Of a DNA stretch of 64,000 bases, positions 11,101-23,699 are shown piece after piece. Positions within the stretch are counted from its first letter, which is position 1. Each line of letters starts with the position of its first letter. The translations under genes and the position numbers were made by a program. Below the pieces are notes generated by a model, which saw only the letters and a program-made list of their open reading frames with translations, did no database searches and was not told where the DNA came from. Origin of the DNA: Haematococcus lacustris (Eukaryota; Chlorophyta; Chlorophyceae; Chlamydomonadales; Haematococcaceae); the NCBI GenBank assembly GCA_030144725.1, contig JASKMD010000008.1, forward strand, positions 9,679,748 through 9,743,747, written 5' to 3'.

Positions 11101-14100
11101 AGGGGCGGTCCAGGTGAGGGTGACCCAAGCTGCATGGGCAAGCACTCGACACAATTGTAAGATGGCCTGTGTTCAGCTGGCAGGCAAGCCTACAGCTGCC
11201 AAGTCACTTCACCTGTTGATGAAGAATCCCAGGCAGCGCTGTGTTTCTTCACTCTGGGGAGTTGCCTCTGCCACAGTGGCCAGGAGCATGCGCTTGATCA
11301 CCCGCACCTGGCATATCATGCAGCACAGCCAAGCCAGGGATGCCTGAAGTCATGGCTGATGCATACGTACGCTATCACATGTTATGGTGCAACTCGTCCT
11401 CAGACACTGATGAGTCAGGCTGATGGTCTGTCTCATCCACAGCCACACACACACCCACCACTTTGAGGAGCTCCCTAAAGTTGGCCGTTGCGCTAGTTGA
11501 GAGAGCGTTCTTGAAGATGACCTTCAGCCGGTCTGAGTCACGGGCTAATTCACGCTTCATCTCCTGAAAGGATTGCAAGGGCGTTTGGCAGGACGCCATC
11601 AATGATGCTCAGACTTGCTGGTGGGGTTACTGCCAGCATAATCACGGCTATAGACATGCAAAACGCACCTGCACAACCTCCAGCATGATGCTGCTGAGCT
11701 CCAGCTCCTCATCTGTGGCGCGCCCATACTCATGGGCCTTGCTCACAGCAAAGCACTCGCCTTCAAGGCTGGTCAGCAGCGTGTACAGATGGCCCGCAAA
11801 GTCACGCATCTCAAAGGGCACCTGTCAATAAGCCATGAGCATGAAGGAGCAGCGTGCATACATAGCTTGCTGAACAGTGCTTGGTGCATCAGCACTGACT
11901 GTGGAGGCTATCCAGCATCAGGACACCTCACCTCTTGCCTGGAGCACATGTCCTCCAACAGACCAATCAGTTGAACCCCAGCGTTGTAGAACCTGTGTCA
12001 AGGAGCAGTGAACAAACAGCAGTCAAGCCCAACCCTTGAAACAGGTCGGAGGAAATGAACGATACCGGACATGAGGCAGCCCGCACACTTTGCGCACCCA
12101 CTCACTTCTTGCGATGCAAAGCATGCTTGACGTTGACATTTGCAGAGCAGAAGGGTGCCGGGGTTATAACGTGGGCATGCTTGCCAGACAGCAATCCGAT
12201 CTGGCACCCAAGCCACACACAGAGGACCCGCAGCTCGCTTAACACCATGATTTGGGCGGTGGTCACCATGCCTGCACAACCACAGCCACAGATCTTACAG
12301 CAGTCAAGCACAGTGAAGACATGTGCTGCATCCGAGCCTGTGCTGCAATGCGACCCAATCGCACCTGTGTCCACCACTTTGCGGACTTGGCCGGCATAGA
12401 AGAAGGTGGGCAATAGAATAGGACGCAAGCCGTAGTGTCGGCTCCCAAGGTCGAGCCGGACAAACTTGAGCATCCCAATCTACAGGCAGCAGCAGTAGCA
12501 GTATCAGCAGCATTGGGTGGCGATAGGACTCCAAGTTTGCAATCGGGAAGCTGTCACGGACTGCTGCTCCCTTGACATCTGCACCCACCTCCTTGTCGGA
12601 GATGAGGTCTGCACCTCGAATGTCGTCAATGATCTCATCCCAGGCGCTGGCGAAGGCGTTCCACATCATCATCTGATAGTGCACATCGTCAATAGCCAGG
12701 TCCTCCGCGGTCAGACCAGTCTTGTCGTTTTCAGGTGGTGCTGCTGGGGCACTGCCGGCACTGGGGAGCTGCTGTTTGCCGTTGACGGTCAGCTGCACAC
12801 TCTGCATGCGCTTGGCCATGAGCATGGACTGCTTTGGCTTTGCTCCTTTGAAGGGTGCCTCCACATCGTTCTTCTTCCACAGGTTCAACTTGCTCATGAA
12901 GCCGCCCAACAAGGGGGCACTGTCATCCTCCTGGTTGGCAGCTGGCTGCAGGTGCAGTACAGCACAGCCAAGTGCTCAGCTGAGCATCAGGGAAGCGGTG
13001 CTGGCCCTAGCACCTTTGACCAGTTTCACTGCCATGGTCACCTTTCGTCTTGTGCCTCCAGCCTCCACATCTTCAGCATCCAGCATAGCCTTGAAGCTGG
13101 ACAGATGATTAAAGAGGCTGTCCCCGCTCCGCTGAGGAAGCTGCTGTCCCTGCTTTGGCGCTGCAAGCTTCGTCGGCTTTGGTTTGGCTTCAGTGCCACC
13201 TACATCATCTGCAAACCGTGCGCCCTGCAAGGCGGAGGACACTGTAGCTTAGCAATCACACAGCAGCATACATGGTTGTGGCATAATAAGCTCGATCCAA
13301 GACCTCAGCTTGCCTTCTTCACGATTGGAGAGGGCATGTCTTGCGGGGAGCCTGGCACCAGCAAGTGTGGCAGCGCCAGAGCAGGTTGCACGGCAGGGCC
13401 AGGTGTCTGCATGGAAACTCACAACCACACAGGGCTCTGAAGCAATTGTCCGTTGGGTCACTGTCATATCACACGCCATGTGCTACAATGTTCAAGGTCA
13501 GCACCTACCGGTGGAGTGGTATGGGGCAGCGGCCGGGCCTCCTCTTGAGTCATGCTGTTGGTGCGGGAATCAATGGGCTTGCCAAACAAGTCATCCAGCT
13601 CACTCTCCAGGTGCCCTCTGGCTGAAGTGCTGGCAGTGGCATGCGGGCTGCTGACCAGTGGCGGCAAGGGGCCCAGCCCTGGCCGGGCATCCTCAACCCC
13701 TTCACCTAGCGGCTGAGCTGCCGGGACTGTGACGTGAACAGAGGACCCATCGTGTTGGTTGCTTCCTGCTGCTGTGGGTGGTTCATCCACTGTCTCGGCA
13801 TTTTGCAGGGCCTGACCCAGCCACCACAGGCTGGCAGGGCCAGCATTCATAGCCAAGAGCTTGCCGGGTACCTTGCGCACAGCACGCAGGCGCTGCTTGC
13901 GTTGGGATGCACTCTCGATGGTGGCTTGCGCTGCTGCCATGAGTGGTGCTGCACTGCCTGAGCTGTCACTAGTGAGACTGCTGCTGCTGCTGGTTCGCCG
14001 CCAATAGGACGAGGTGTGTTTTGCAGTGGGTAGGTCTGCCCATGTTGAGCCGTGCTGCCGGCTTGAGCTCAACTCCACCTCCTGTGAAGGCAGCAAGCTC

Positions 14101-17100
14101 TCCGCCAGGGGCCCTGACTGCCCACCAGAGCGTGAGAAGCGGGACCGCCCAGCTGCATGGCGCTCGCTCAGGGTGGTTGGGGGAGCGGCCACAATCTCTG
14201 GGGAGGTGGTGGCAGTGGGCCGCAGTGGGCCCCAGGCCTCAGCAACGGGGCCGGAGGGTGCTGCTGCTGCTGCTGGGGAGGAAGCAGTGGGTGGGGGGCG
14301 GTCAGATGCTGCCAATAACACAGCAGGCATGCGAGCTCCGCCACTGGCCCTGCTGCTAGACGGCCTGTTGTCCTCCTCTGGAGCAACCGCAATAAGTGAC
14401 ACCTTCTTGCGGCCAGTGCTGCCAGAGCTTGGGCTGTTGGTCTTCAGGGATGACGGCATGGGGGTGCCTGTCATGAGGGGCGCTGCCGGGTATGCGGAGG
14501 CAGCCATCTGACCAGACGTGCCTGGAGCAGCCTCCTTCTTCTGAAGGGCAGCCCTTCGTGCATCTGCTGCCATCTTGTCCACCTCATCCACTTGCTCGGT
14601 CTTACGTGACAGAATCTTGCCAAGGATGCTGCTCACCTTGCCATCAGCCTTGCTGGCGGCATTGCTGCCGCCTGCCAGCTGTCGGCGGTCGCCAAGGTGG
14701 CCACCGAAGCCTGAGCCTGCCACTGACTCTACCTCCAGGGCATCACTGTCACCATCGTACCCACCACCCCACTCGCTGGCAGCCCGGGAAGGGGCTGCGC
14801 TGGCAGCTCTGGAAGGGGATGCACTGACTGCAGCGGTGACTGGGCGGGTCCTGCCACTCTTAGGGGCTTGAGACACTGACAGCGCAACCTTGTGCTGCCG
14901 GCCTGCTGGGCTGGGGGTGGGGCCTGTGTTGGCCTTACTCTTCTTCAGCTTAGCGGCGTCAGCTGCCATCTTGTCGACAGCATCGCCCTCACCAGCATCA
15001 CTGTGCACAAAGCGGTTGAAGATGCCCTGCAGCACACACATCACTATGCCAACCGGTTGAGCCTCTGACAATACACCAGCACACACATATAGGTTTTGCT
15101 GACCTGGTGGCATTGCAAGCGCCATACCTTGATGCCCGCGGCTTGCTGCTGCACCTCCTCGCCATCAGTGGCCGCCACATTGGGTGCCATGGAACCAGAC
15201 TGGGAGATGCCCATCACCTCCTTGTCTATCAGGTGGCCCTTGCCCGCCATGATGGCTGCTTTGTGCGCCTGAGCCTTCGCCTGGACAGCATTCCAAACCA
15301 CTGTGCCGCTGCCTGACAAAACTACCAGTGGTGTAAGCAGAACAAAAGCAACAGCAGCATGGGTGGCCTAGGCATTTCGGCTCTGCAGCGAGCCCACCTC
15401 GTCCTCCTTGTGGCGCTCGTCGCGCTTTTGAGCCTCCTCGTCTCGTTTCTTTTCGGATATGGCCACCCGGGTGCGGTTCGAGCTGCTGGGCAGCATGGCT
15501 GTCTTCCGCTCAGGCTTATCGGAGTGTGTGGCATCTTGCACCAGGGCCCGCATCCTGTCAATGACCCCTGACGGGCCAGAGCGTTGGGCTGCGTCACCAG
15601 ACATGGATCCGCCAGCACTGGACTTGCCCCGACCGTTGAAGTGCACCTGCATGGGGGTCAAGTTTTCGCCTACTGATGCCAAGCAGGTACTAATTGACGC
15701 CAGCAGACATTGGGTGGTCTTCCCCACCTTCTTGCCTAGAATCTCCTCAGGTGTCAGCACAGCCTTCTTAAACATCAGGCCGTCTGACACTTGCGTCACA
15801 TGACCTGTTGCGCTGTCCTCCACAAACATGCTCTGCTTCAGCTGCGCCAGTTGGTTGTCGTTGCCAAGCTCTGACATGCACTTGTGCCACCACCTGGCAG
15901 CCAAAGGCAGTTGACAGCTCAGGAGTTGAGCGTGATGTGCCCAGCAAGGACAAGCGCATTTGCAAGTGCCAACAGCTACCTTGCTGGCGCCCTGTAGAAC
16001 TCCTTTGTTACTTCATCCCAGGAGGTGAGGACGCCCAGGTCCAGCTTGAACATGCCTCTGAGGGGTGGGGCCACAAACACGCATGACAACAGTAACGTCA
16101 GCAAGGCAACGACCAGCCTCATGGTATTCCTGCAATTGGTTTTGTCCCCATACCTGAGGAGACCAAAAATGGTGATGGCGATTTGGTAAAACAGCGCAGT
16201 GTCCATGAAGATGATGACCATGAAGGGAGCCACTCTCCCGGCAAGCAGTAGCCAGTCACCGCCCAGACAAGGGAACGGGTATTTGCCAGTGTTCCCCAGC
16301 TCAGTGGGATACCTAGCGCAACAGCAGCAGGCATCCATACAACAGCATCAGCAAAGTCATCACCTGGTTGCATACCCCACATGGCCAGGCCCATGGTATA
16401 GTGCCCCGGCACACATTGGCTGCTGACACCATTTTGACACAAATGCTTGAGACCTCACCACTTGGAGGCACCGCCATCGCACGACAGCCAGTGCCGGTAC
16501 AGCACCACTCGCAACGGCACCACCACTGGCTTGGCAATCACAAAGTAGTCAAATGGCAGCTTCATAGCAAAGACCTGCAAGCACACACGGGCAGCTCACC
16601 AGTGATTGAGTCAGAAGACTGTGAGGGCAGCCTGGGAGCATGTATTGGCTGGAAAGGTATGCTCAGTACTGTCCAACATACTTAATGCGGAAAACAAGCA
16701 ACAGCATTCGATTGTGTGACTGGGATGTGTGAGCTGTTGTTAACATCCACTGCTGTGCACTTTGACCCAGGCTGGGTCCCAAGAGCCTGGGTAGGAGCCT
16801 GTCTCACAAGTCGTAGCGGAGACAGCGGCCATGATAGCATTGACCAACTCTTCACAAAGGGGATGTGTGTGAGCAAGAGCAGATATAATGACCAGGCTCG
16901 GACACCGCTTGATTAGGGCTTGCTGCTCTTGCCCTGCATGCTGGTCTATGTTCAGCACCAGGTGGGAAAGGGGTAACACAGCGGCGCATGTGACATAACT
17001 GTGGTAGCATGACGTGCCAGCCTGCATTGTCAACATGACGACTACTCTGGCAGCTGAACGTGCTGACTGCTCTGCTCTGACAATAGACATAAACAGGAAG

Positions 17101-20100
17101 GGTGACAGTGGCAGGCACCATAGGTGTCTCTTCCCCACTTGAGCAACGGGACAAGCAGGGAAAGGGGCAAACTACTAGCACCCCAATGCTATGCCTCCCT
17201 CACCGCAGCTTCCTTGTGTGCTGGGCACAGGCTGTCAAGCCCACCAGTGCGAGGCCCGTATTGCAGAGCCTAACACCATAACCAGGCACACGGTTTGACC
17301 AGGAGTGCACCCAGCACTCTAAAGTAAATGCATTGGAGAGAGCAAGCGGCGCCCATTGACAGCCGCAAGACAGCCTACCACCAAGGCCCAGCAGCAGCAC
17401 CAGTCTATGGCCAACGAGCGTGGGCTGTGTCAACGCTGAGTCAGCTTGCATGCGGCCACAGCAGGACTGCGCTGTCAATCGAGGTTTGCCCTTTGGAGGT
17501 GCCCTTTGGAGGCTTGCCCTTTGGAGGTGCGAGAGTGAGTGACATCGCCTCCTGGGTATAAGTAGGTATCAGCAGGTGTGAGCAGATATGAGCCTGGTGG
17601 CGTAATGCCTTCGAGGAAGCGGCCCAGTACCGCGGAGCAAGAGCCGCATCCGGTTGAAAGCCCGCGAAAACAAGGTCCGTCGTAGTCATGGTGTGGTCCG
17701 CTGCAACTGTGCTGGTGGCCAGAGCAGGGGAAGCTGCCAGCCCAGGGCAAGGAGTACCCTGGCCTGGGCTACAAGCGGCTGCGAGACAAGCCTCCTAAGG
17801 CCCAGCAGCAGCAGCAGCAGCAGCCTGCTGTGGCACAGTAGTGTGTGGCCTCCCTATCTTGAGCTGTCATCAGCTTACACTTAGTGCATGCAAGACATGC
17901 CAACTCTACACAATAATCCTCTGGGTCAGGCAATAGTGTAGGTGGTAGGCAACCATGACCATGTGTATGCCATGTGCATGTCATGTGATGGGAACACCAC
18001 ACAGACAAAACACCGTTTTGTAGTGATCCACATTTAGTGTTCGACTGCAATGAAGACTCAAGGTTGAGGGCCAAGGTGCTGAGTCGGCTTGCACTAGTGT
18101 TATACTGATACACTAGCCTGCCATACCAAGCTGGTAAATAACCCACTGACATATCAGACAATAGAGTAGGGGGTTGGCATCTGCACTTCAGGGACGCTAA
18201 TGTGGACATGGTGGGTTTGTAAGCTGACAGAGCGTGCTTACCAGTAGCCAGAAGAGGCCATTTAGGAAGAGCAGCTTCCACTTCATATGCATGGGCGCGC
18301 TGAGCCAGCAAGTGGCATCACCACGCAAGGTGGAGGCCCGGAAGATGGCAGGGAGCTTCAGCATGTGCGTCAAGCTCACCATGTAGCCGTCCCTCTGCAC
18401 ACCGCCCACCACAACGTCGACATTAGGCAACACACACGCCCCAATGACATGCACAGGTAGGAGTTCTTCGCAGCTTCACGCAGCAAGCATACATCACCAC
18501 ATCACTTTCACATCCACTGCTTGCACTCATGCTTGACAAAGGGATTAGGGACTACGACAGGACATATGCAGTTCAGAGCATCATCTGCATAGCTTCAATG
18601 CTGACCTACAGGCCAGTAGAGTATCATCAGATTGACAACATTTTTAGATGTGGGTCGAGATGCATGCAGGGTTTGACTCCAGCCAGTGGTGTGGCTCACC
18701 AATGTGAGGCACCAGTGCAGGAAGTGTAGGAAGACGTAGAGGCCAGCAAACACGCCCCACCACTCCCTGGCGTACGGCCGCAGCGGCGTTCTGTAGAACT
18801 GGAGGACATACCAGACCAGCATGAGTGCCGCCAGCACGATCCACTCCCACAAGCCCCAGATCCCTGCAGGTAAGGATAGCAAAGGATAGCCCCAGTTCCA
18901 CAAGGCATGCAGGATTGTCAACCTGTAAGAGTCCGCAGCTCTATGCAGGCATGCGCACCATGCAGGGGGGTGCCTTCCAGCCGGTGCTTGCGGCGCTTGA
19001 TCACTGTTTGGTGGCCCACAAACATCTGGGCGGAACGCGCCACGTCTGTGTTCTCTTCTGCCACCTTGTTCAGGCGCTGCACGGCCCGAATGCCAGCCTG
19101 GCTCATGCGGTACTTGCCCCTGCAGGCAGGGCACCTGGGTGTCTGGCCTGCATCCAAAGCAACCTGATGGCTGCAGCAAGTAAGGACCCACTGTGTGCTG
19201 AAGACCTTGGACAGGGTGGTGTTCAGCGGCTCTGGCGGCTCGCTGGTCATAAACCAGTTGCAGATGCGCTCCAATGCCTTCAAACAGGCGTGTGTGACCA
19301 GTGTCATGGACAGATAGCGCCAGTCCCAGCCCATGAAGGCCAACACCTGAGGCAGGCACACCAATAGTCTGGTTGGCCGCAGCAAGGCTGCGCTGTCAGT
19401 TGCGGTAGCGTGCATGGAAGGACAGCGTTGGTCAGCACTGACGGTGTACTGCATGTTGGCAGCGTACCTGGAGGAAATGGTACGCCACAAGGTGCACACA
19501 CCACACGCGGAAGTAGGCCCGATACATGGCTGCCCAGGTGCGGCGCTCACGGTATGTCTTCACAAACACCTTTGTATGCCAGAACTCAGCAGCGATCTGC
19601 AAGGAAGCACTTTCTCAGGTCAACCAACGCAACGCAAGATGGGTGCCTGTGGCATGACATGGGCCTTACTGAAGCTTGGAAGCCGCCCACAGATTGCAGC
19701 TTTGCAAATCCCAGGTTGGTCAAGGCAGTCCAGGCCTCGTTGGCGGTTGCAGACTGCAGTTGCTCTGGCTTCACACGCAGCGCTGCTACCGTGTCTGCAG
19801 GCGTACACCATCAGCAACGCATGTTGGGGGAGAGCTACAATGGGGTCCTTCACGCTGCCAATGTGCAGCGAGGGCGACCTGAAGCAACCAGGTGCAGACA
19901 ACTGGCACCTTGCACTATTTCTTTCACGTTCATGGTCTCGTTGAAGTCATCGTAGCCAATGCGGTGCGCGACGTCAATACCCAGGGTGCCCAGGTGGTCC
20001 ACCTGCATAAGGACCAGGCATTGTGGCTTGTACATGGAATGCAGCCTCTCCTGATGTCTTGGCAGCAGCCCGAACGCACCTCATATGCAAACACGTCAAA

Positions 20101-22067
20101 GATGGGCGTCACAATGCGGTCGCAGTAGAAGCCACCATCCCCAAACGCAATGAGGTCAGCCAGCAGGGCATAGTCAGCGGGCTCCACATCTGGCATTTCT
20201 TGCAACCTGGCTGAGATGGAACTGACTCGCCCGCAGTCCTCCGGCCTGACTCGGCGAGGGTAGATCTGTAGCTGCAGCTGCACATCCCTTATGCGGTGCT
20301 GGTGCAGGTTCCTCAGCTCAATGCGCCGCTCCCGGCACGCTACGAGGGAGGCAGACAGTCACACTAGTATTTCCTGATCATGCCCTTCCCCTGGCTGCCC
20401 TGCTACTGTGCAGTGGCAGCTGCATTGCACAGAACCATGAGTGCGGGCAAACAAGCTAGCGCATCCATGGACCTGTAGACATACCTGGTTCCAGAGGCGG
20501 CAGGTCCTTATGCCAGAAGTCTAGCATGATGTCAGAGTGGTTCATGCACCAGTAGAGGAACCACATCAGCTCGGGTGTGTGCCTCATTGAGCTGGATTCA
20601 GAGTAGATCAAGAACCATAAGCCTAGCTCGCACAGCAGGCCATGGATCACGCGAGGGTCACTGTAGCTGTAGCTGTCCAAGAACTGCGAAAGGCAGGTGA
20701 CAGCGTCAGTCAGCATCAGGAGCGATTGGTAAGTGATCAAGTATGCATGTTAGTCAGTTGTGAGAGCACTGGACAGCAGCATTTGCTCCCCAGGGATCAT
20801 GACCCCATGACCTCACCTGCTGTGCTGCATACGTGCGCCAAGAGAGGTTCACTAGCTTGGTCCACTGCTGCTCGTAGCTGTAGAAGATGTTGGTGTGCAG
20901 CTCAAAGAGGGCCTTTGCAAAGCGCTCATCATCAGTGTCCTTGGCACTTGGCCCCCTCCTCACATAGCCTGCCTTGCATAGCAGGCTGATGATGTGGTCG
21001 CTGGCAACAAAAATGCTGGCAGGCACATACTCCGCCATGCTCTGTAAGAGCATGCAGGCACAGGCAAGTGAGCCCAGTACACTTCAGTGCACTGCATATC
21101 TCCACTACAAACTACAGCCAGAGTGCTAGGATCCATACATAAGGCGCTGCCAAGACTTGGTGACGAGCTTGGTATGGCGCACCAGGTTTTGCGTCTTGGG
21201 GTTGCTGTTGAAGGCCTGGAAGCCAAAGTGACGGCCAACCTTCCAAACCACTTGGTGCACCACAGTCTCCCACTCTCCAGTGTCAAGCGAGGGCATCTGC
21301 ACACACAAGCACCACCTGGTGCGGTCAAATGGCACGTGCTATCAACACCGCACAAGAGTTGCAGTCTAGCAGCTGACATACAGATGAGCTGGGGCAGCAT
21401 ACACATCACACCTTGATTTCAAACTGCTGCGTTTCTGTGGGCCCATAAGCATTGCCATGTTTGCTGATCAGGGGCGACCCAGCAGCACGGTTATCTGCTG
21501 CACCCTTCAACACTCCACGCAGGGCTGGTTTTCCTGCTGCACCTGCTTCTGACACCAAGTTGTTTAATTCATGTAGCCCCTCTGCATGGTATGCCTGTTC
21601 TTCCTGCAGCTCCGCCACCAAAGACTTAGTGGTGCTTGGCCTGTGATGCTGTGCTGCTGAAGGATAGGCAGCGCTGTCAGCATCCTCATCATCATGCATG
21701 ACATCTGTACCCAGGAGAAACAGAGTATGGAGACTTCAGCAGCCTGCCGACCTCAAGAGCACACACAGGGGTTCTGCAAGCCAGGCTGAGGCGCATGATA
21801 TTCTCACAGACAAACTTTGCTCCGCTTCAGCAATGAGCACCGCGAGCATTAGCACAAGCAGATGTGCTTACTGTTCATGAAACTCCGCCAGTCCAGACTC
21901 TTTTCGCGCCCAGCCATGTCACTAGTTGGGCTCTTAACTGACCCAGGCTCTTGGTGCTCGCCGTGCTCGCGGGACACTGGGTGCATACCCCCGCTTTTAT
22001 CATCATCTATGAGCTCTTTGAGGGAGCCCCAAACTGCAGACTTGGAACTAGGTTGAGTCGCAGACAT
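5166..22067 (-). CDS. Callose / 1,3-beta-glucan synthase, GT48 (multi-exon)
   Basis: Integral plasma-membrane enzyme that polymerises glucose from UDP-glucose into 1,3-beta-glucan. Identity rests on many spliced blocks in family order. The N-terminal FKS1-type domain has WFLIYSESSSMRH (20.6 kb). Membrane blocks include VIIFMDTALFYQI (16.2 kb). WDEIIDDIRGADLISDKEV is at 12.6 kb, LYEEDVLYPLES at 11.0 kb and MWASCRGQLLGRT at 10.3 kb. The catalytic region has GEGKPENQNHAVIFAH (9.1 kb), VRLHYGHPDIFNKLF (8.4 kb), MTRGGMSKATR (8.3 kb) and CGKGRDMGFD (8.2 kb). C-terminal membrane helices run from 7.8 to 5.4 kb, with GTGRGFNLVSLEF and FSPLWFNPFSFDMGK among them. The ATG at 22067 begins MSATQPSSKSAVWG and its exon ends at 21872 on a GTAAGC donor. 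The stop lies at 5166 after a TM helix and a basic tail. About 40 small exons; exact borders were not all resolved. A Ser/Ala-rich linker (about 15.1-13.5 kb) is unusually long. Confidence 0.93.
9779..9965. mobile_element. Transposon-derived repeat in a glucan synthase intron, copy A
   Basis: Runs from GCCCTTTGGAGGCGCGAGAG through GTATAAGTAGGTATCAGCAG and CAGTACCGCGGAGCAAGAGC to GTGGTCCGCTGCAATTGTGC. The same series of blocks, with indels, recurs at 17512-17712, where it is fused to a Fanzor 3' end. It lies between two glucan synthase exons and so is presumably spliced out. Confidence 0.65.
13560..15125 (-). other. Low-complexity linker of the glucan synthase
   Basis: One long open frame of about 550 codons on the same strand as the enzyme, rich in Ser, Ala, Pro and Gly. 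It contains twice a block with the core VDKMAADA (near 14.97 and 14.56 kb). It falls after the N-terminal membrane helices and before the WDEIIDDIR block, that is, in the cytoplasmic loop that plant callose synthases use for regulation. No folded domain is recognisable. The duplicated VDKMAADA block suggests an internal duplication inside the linker. Confidence 0.65.
17512..17948 (+). mobile_element. Fanzor 3'-end remnant in a glucan synthase intron
   Basis: The left part repeats the 9779-9965 element. The right part encodes the C-terminus of the second Fanzor lineage in the plus direction (KEYPGLGYKRLRDKPPKAQ, a Gln run, then a TAG stop). It then continues into a non-coding tail almost matching 24535-24643 and ending at the same GGTGGTAG boundary (17941-17948). 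No RuvC motif remains. It is antisense to the host gene and lies between exons at about 18.2 and 16.6 kb. Confidence 0.75.
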
Positions 22068-22750
22068 TTCCCTGGGTTTACGACATTCGTTGGAAGAAGG
22101 GCCAGCGCACAAGCATGGCTACGATGGCCTAATTTGTTGAGCTGGCACACGTATAGGATGAAACGAGAATGTCCACGACAACATTCGGAATTGTATTTTA
22201 ACTTTGGTTCGTGGCACAGTTCTACAATATGGTAAGCGTGCGGGATGACATGCAACTCGCTACTACTCGCGCGATGGCAGGCCATTAGCTGTCTGGCATG
22301 TTGCACCCACAAGCCCACCACTCACATGCCCTATGGCTGTGCTGCCTTCACACCCCTGGCTGCAGATGAAGCGCGTAACCATCAGCTCTGCCCCGTGATA
22401 AGGCGGTGACGTCCTAGGCGCTGACACCTGCTGGGGTGACCTGAACACCCAGCGGCAATGGTCAGCAGTCGGTGCCCGTACCAGGACACCCAGTCTTGGA
22501 TGCTCTAGGTTGCACTGAATAGGCTGCCAGGCATGAGATGGGTGCTCAAGCGCTGACCCTGGAGCCGCTAGTATGCTGTGCATGGCTAGTAACCTGCACT
22601 TGCTGAATCATGAGGCTTGCAAGTTTCAATCCCTACAGCCCTCATGCTACACCAGAGTAAAGTAGGAGTTGTAATCAAACACAGGCTGCGAGATCGCTGT
22701 TGTTAAGGCTTCTGCTAGTGTTACATTTGTAGCGTCAGGCCAGTGCTTAC

Positions 22751-22834
22751 CTGATGATGTCGGTACTTGTTGTTGAGCACATCAGGCCCCGGACTTGGGA
22801 ACGCGTTGCCATACTTTTCACTGGCCGCAGCCAC
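22751..22834 (-). other. Orphan exon-like segment
   Basis: A minus-strand stretch bounded by a good acceptor (CTGCAG) and donor (CAG then GTAAGC) translates without a stop to 28 residues containing EKYGNAFPSPGPDVLNN. I do not recognise a domain. It lies upstream of the glucan synthase start and downstream of Fanzor fragments on the same strand. It may be a 5' exon of the glucan synthase with an unresolved splice, or a remnant of another gene. Confidence 0.3.
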
Positions 22835-22929
22835 CTGCATGGACACATGGGGAAAGGCACATTTGTAAGATCTGTCTCAACTTGACTCCACCACCTCCTA
22901 ACACTGCCAACCCCTCACCTTGACCCTAT

Positions 22930-23670
22930 CCTCACCCCCCACACCTGAGGGACTCTGGCGGCGTGTCAAGGAGGGTCTCGCTGGGGGTGTTGTCGGCTGA
23001 GCTGACCCGGCTGGTGCGGAACTCATCCACCAGCACCACACGCCCTGGCCTAAACTGCTTCACTGCCTCCTTCTGCATCTGGCTGACTGGGACACCCCTG
23101 CAGCCAATGGTGCCGGTGCCATTGAAACCAGCTGCCCCATAGGCCAGGGCCAGGATGCGGTCCGGCCACCGCTTCTGTGCCTGCTTCTTGACCTGCAGCC
23201 ACACATGGTACAGCACACAGTGGCACACATGTGGAAGGTCAGGTAGCAGCAGCAACAGAGGCAGCAACAGGAGCAACAGCAGCTGGCCAGGTGAGCTGAG
23301 TTAGGTTGGCTACTGTCTAGCTCCCAAGCCTACTGCTACTAGGCCTTACCTTGGACCAGAACGATGCCACCACGCGTTGCTTGCCACAATACAGCCGGAA
23401 CCTGGCGTTGGCCCAACGCGGCTTGGAGACCTCGGCCCACATGGCGTCGTACGTCGCCAGGACTGTGTCGGCGAACCGCCGGTACCAGGCCAGCGAGCTG
23501 GGCTTGCTGCTGACCTGCGCCAGGGCCTTGAGCTGCGGCTTCACCTTGGTCAGCCACGTCCGGGCGCTGGAGCAGTTCTTCAACAAGGTGAGAGTGGGGG
23601 AGGGAGGGTAAGGGACTGGGAGGGAGGGAGGGAGGGAGGGTAAGGGACTGAGAGGTGGTGGGTCGGGCAC
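22930..23670 (-). pseudogene. Fanzor fragment, lineage 2: helical region and RuvC-II
   Basis: Two exon-like blocks on the minus strand. The first (about 23.58-23.35 kb) encodes a helical segment with AMWAEVSKPRWANARF, clearly related to ALWEEYLKPRWRRQRL in the fuller copy at 50.6 kb. The second (about 23.19-22.95 kb) carries GTIGCRGVPVSQMQ and the RuvC-II block VVLVDEFRTSRVSS with its catalytic-type Glu. The 3' part with RuvC-III is missing on this strand. Probably a dead fragment; it meets a plus-strand fragment head-to-head at about 23.69 kb. Confidence 0.75.
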
Positions 23671-23699
23671 GAAACGAAAGAGTACTTGATTGTGCCATA

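Noticed and set aside
12517..13440. 307-codon plus-strand frame
   Set aside because: Antisense to well-recognised glucan synthase exons; no domain of its own.
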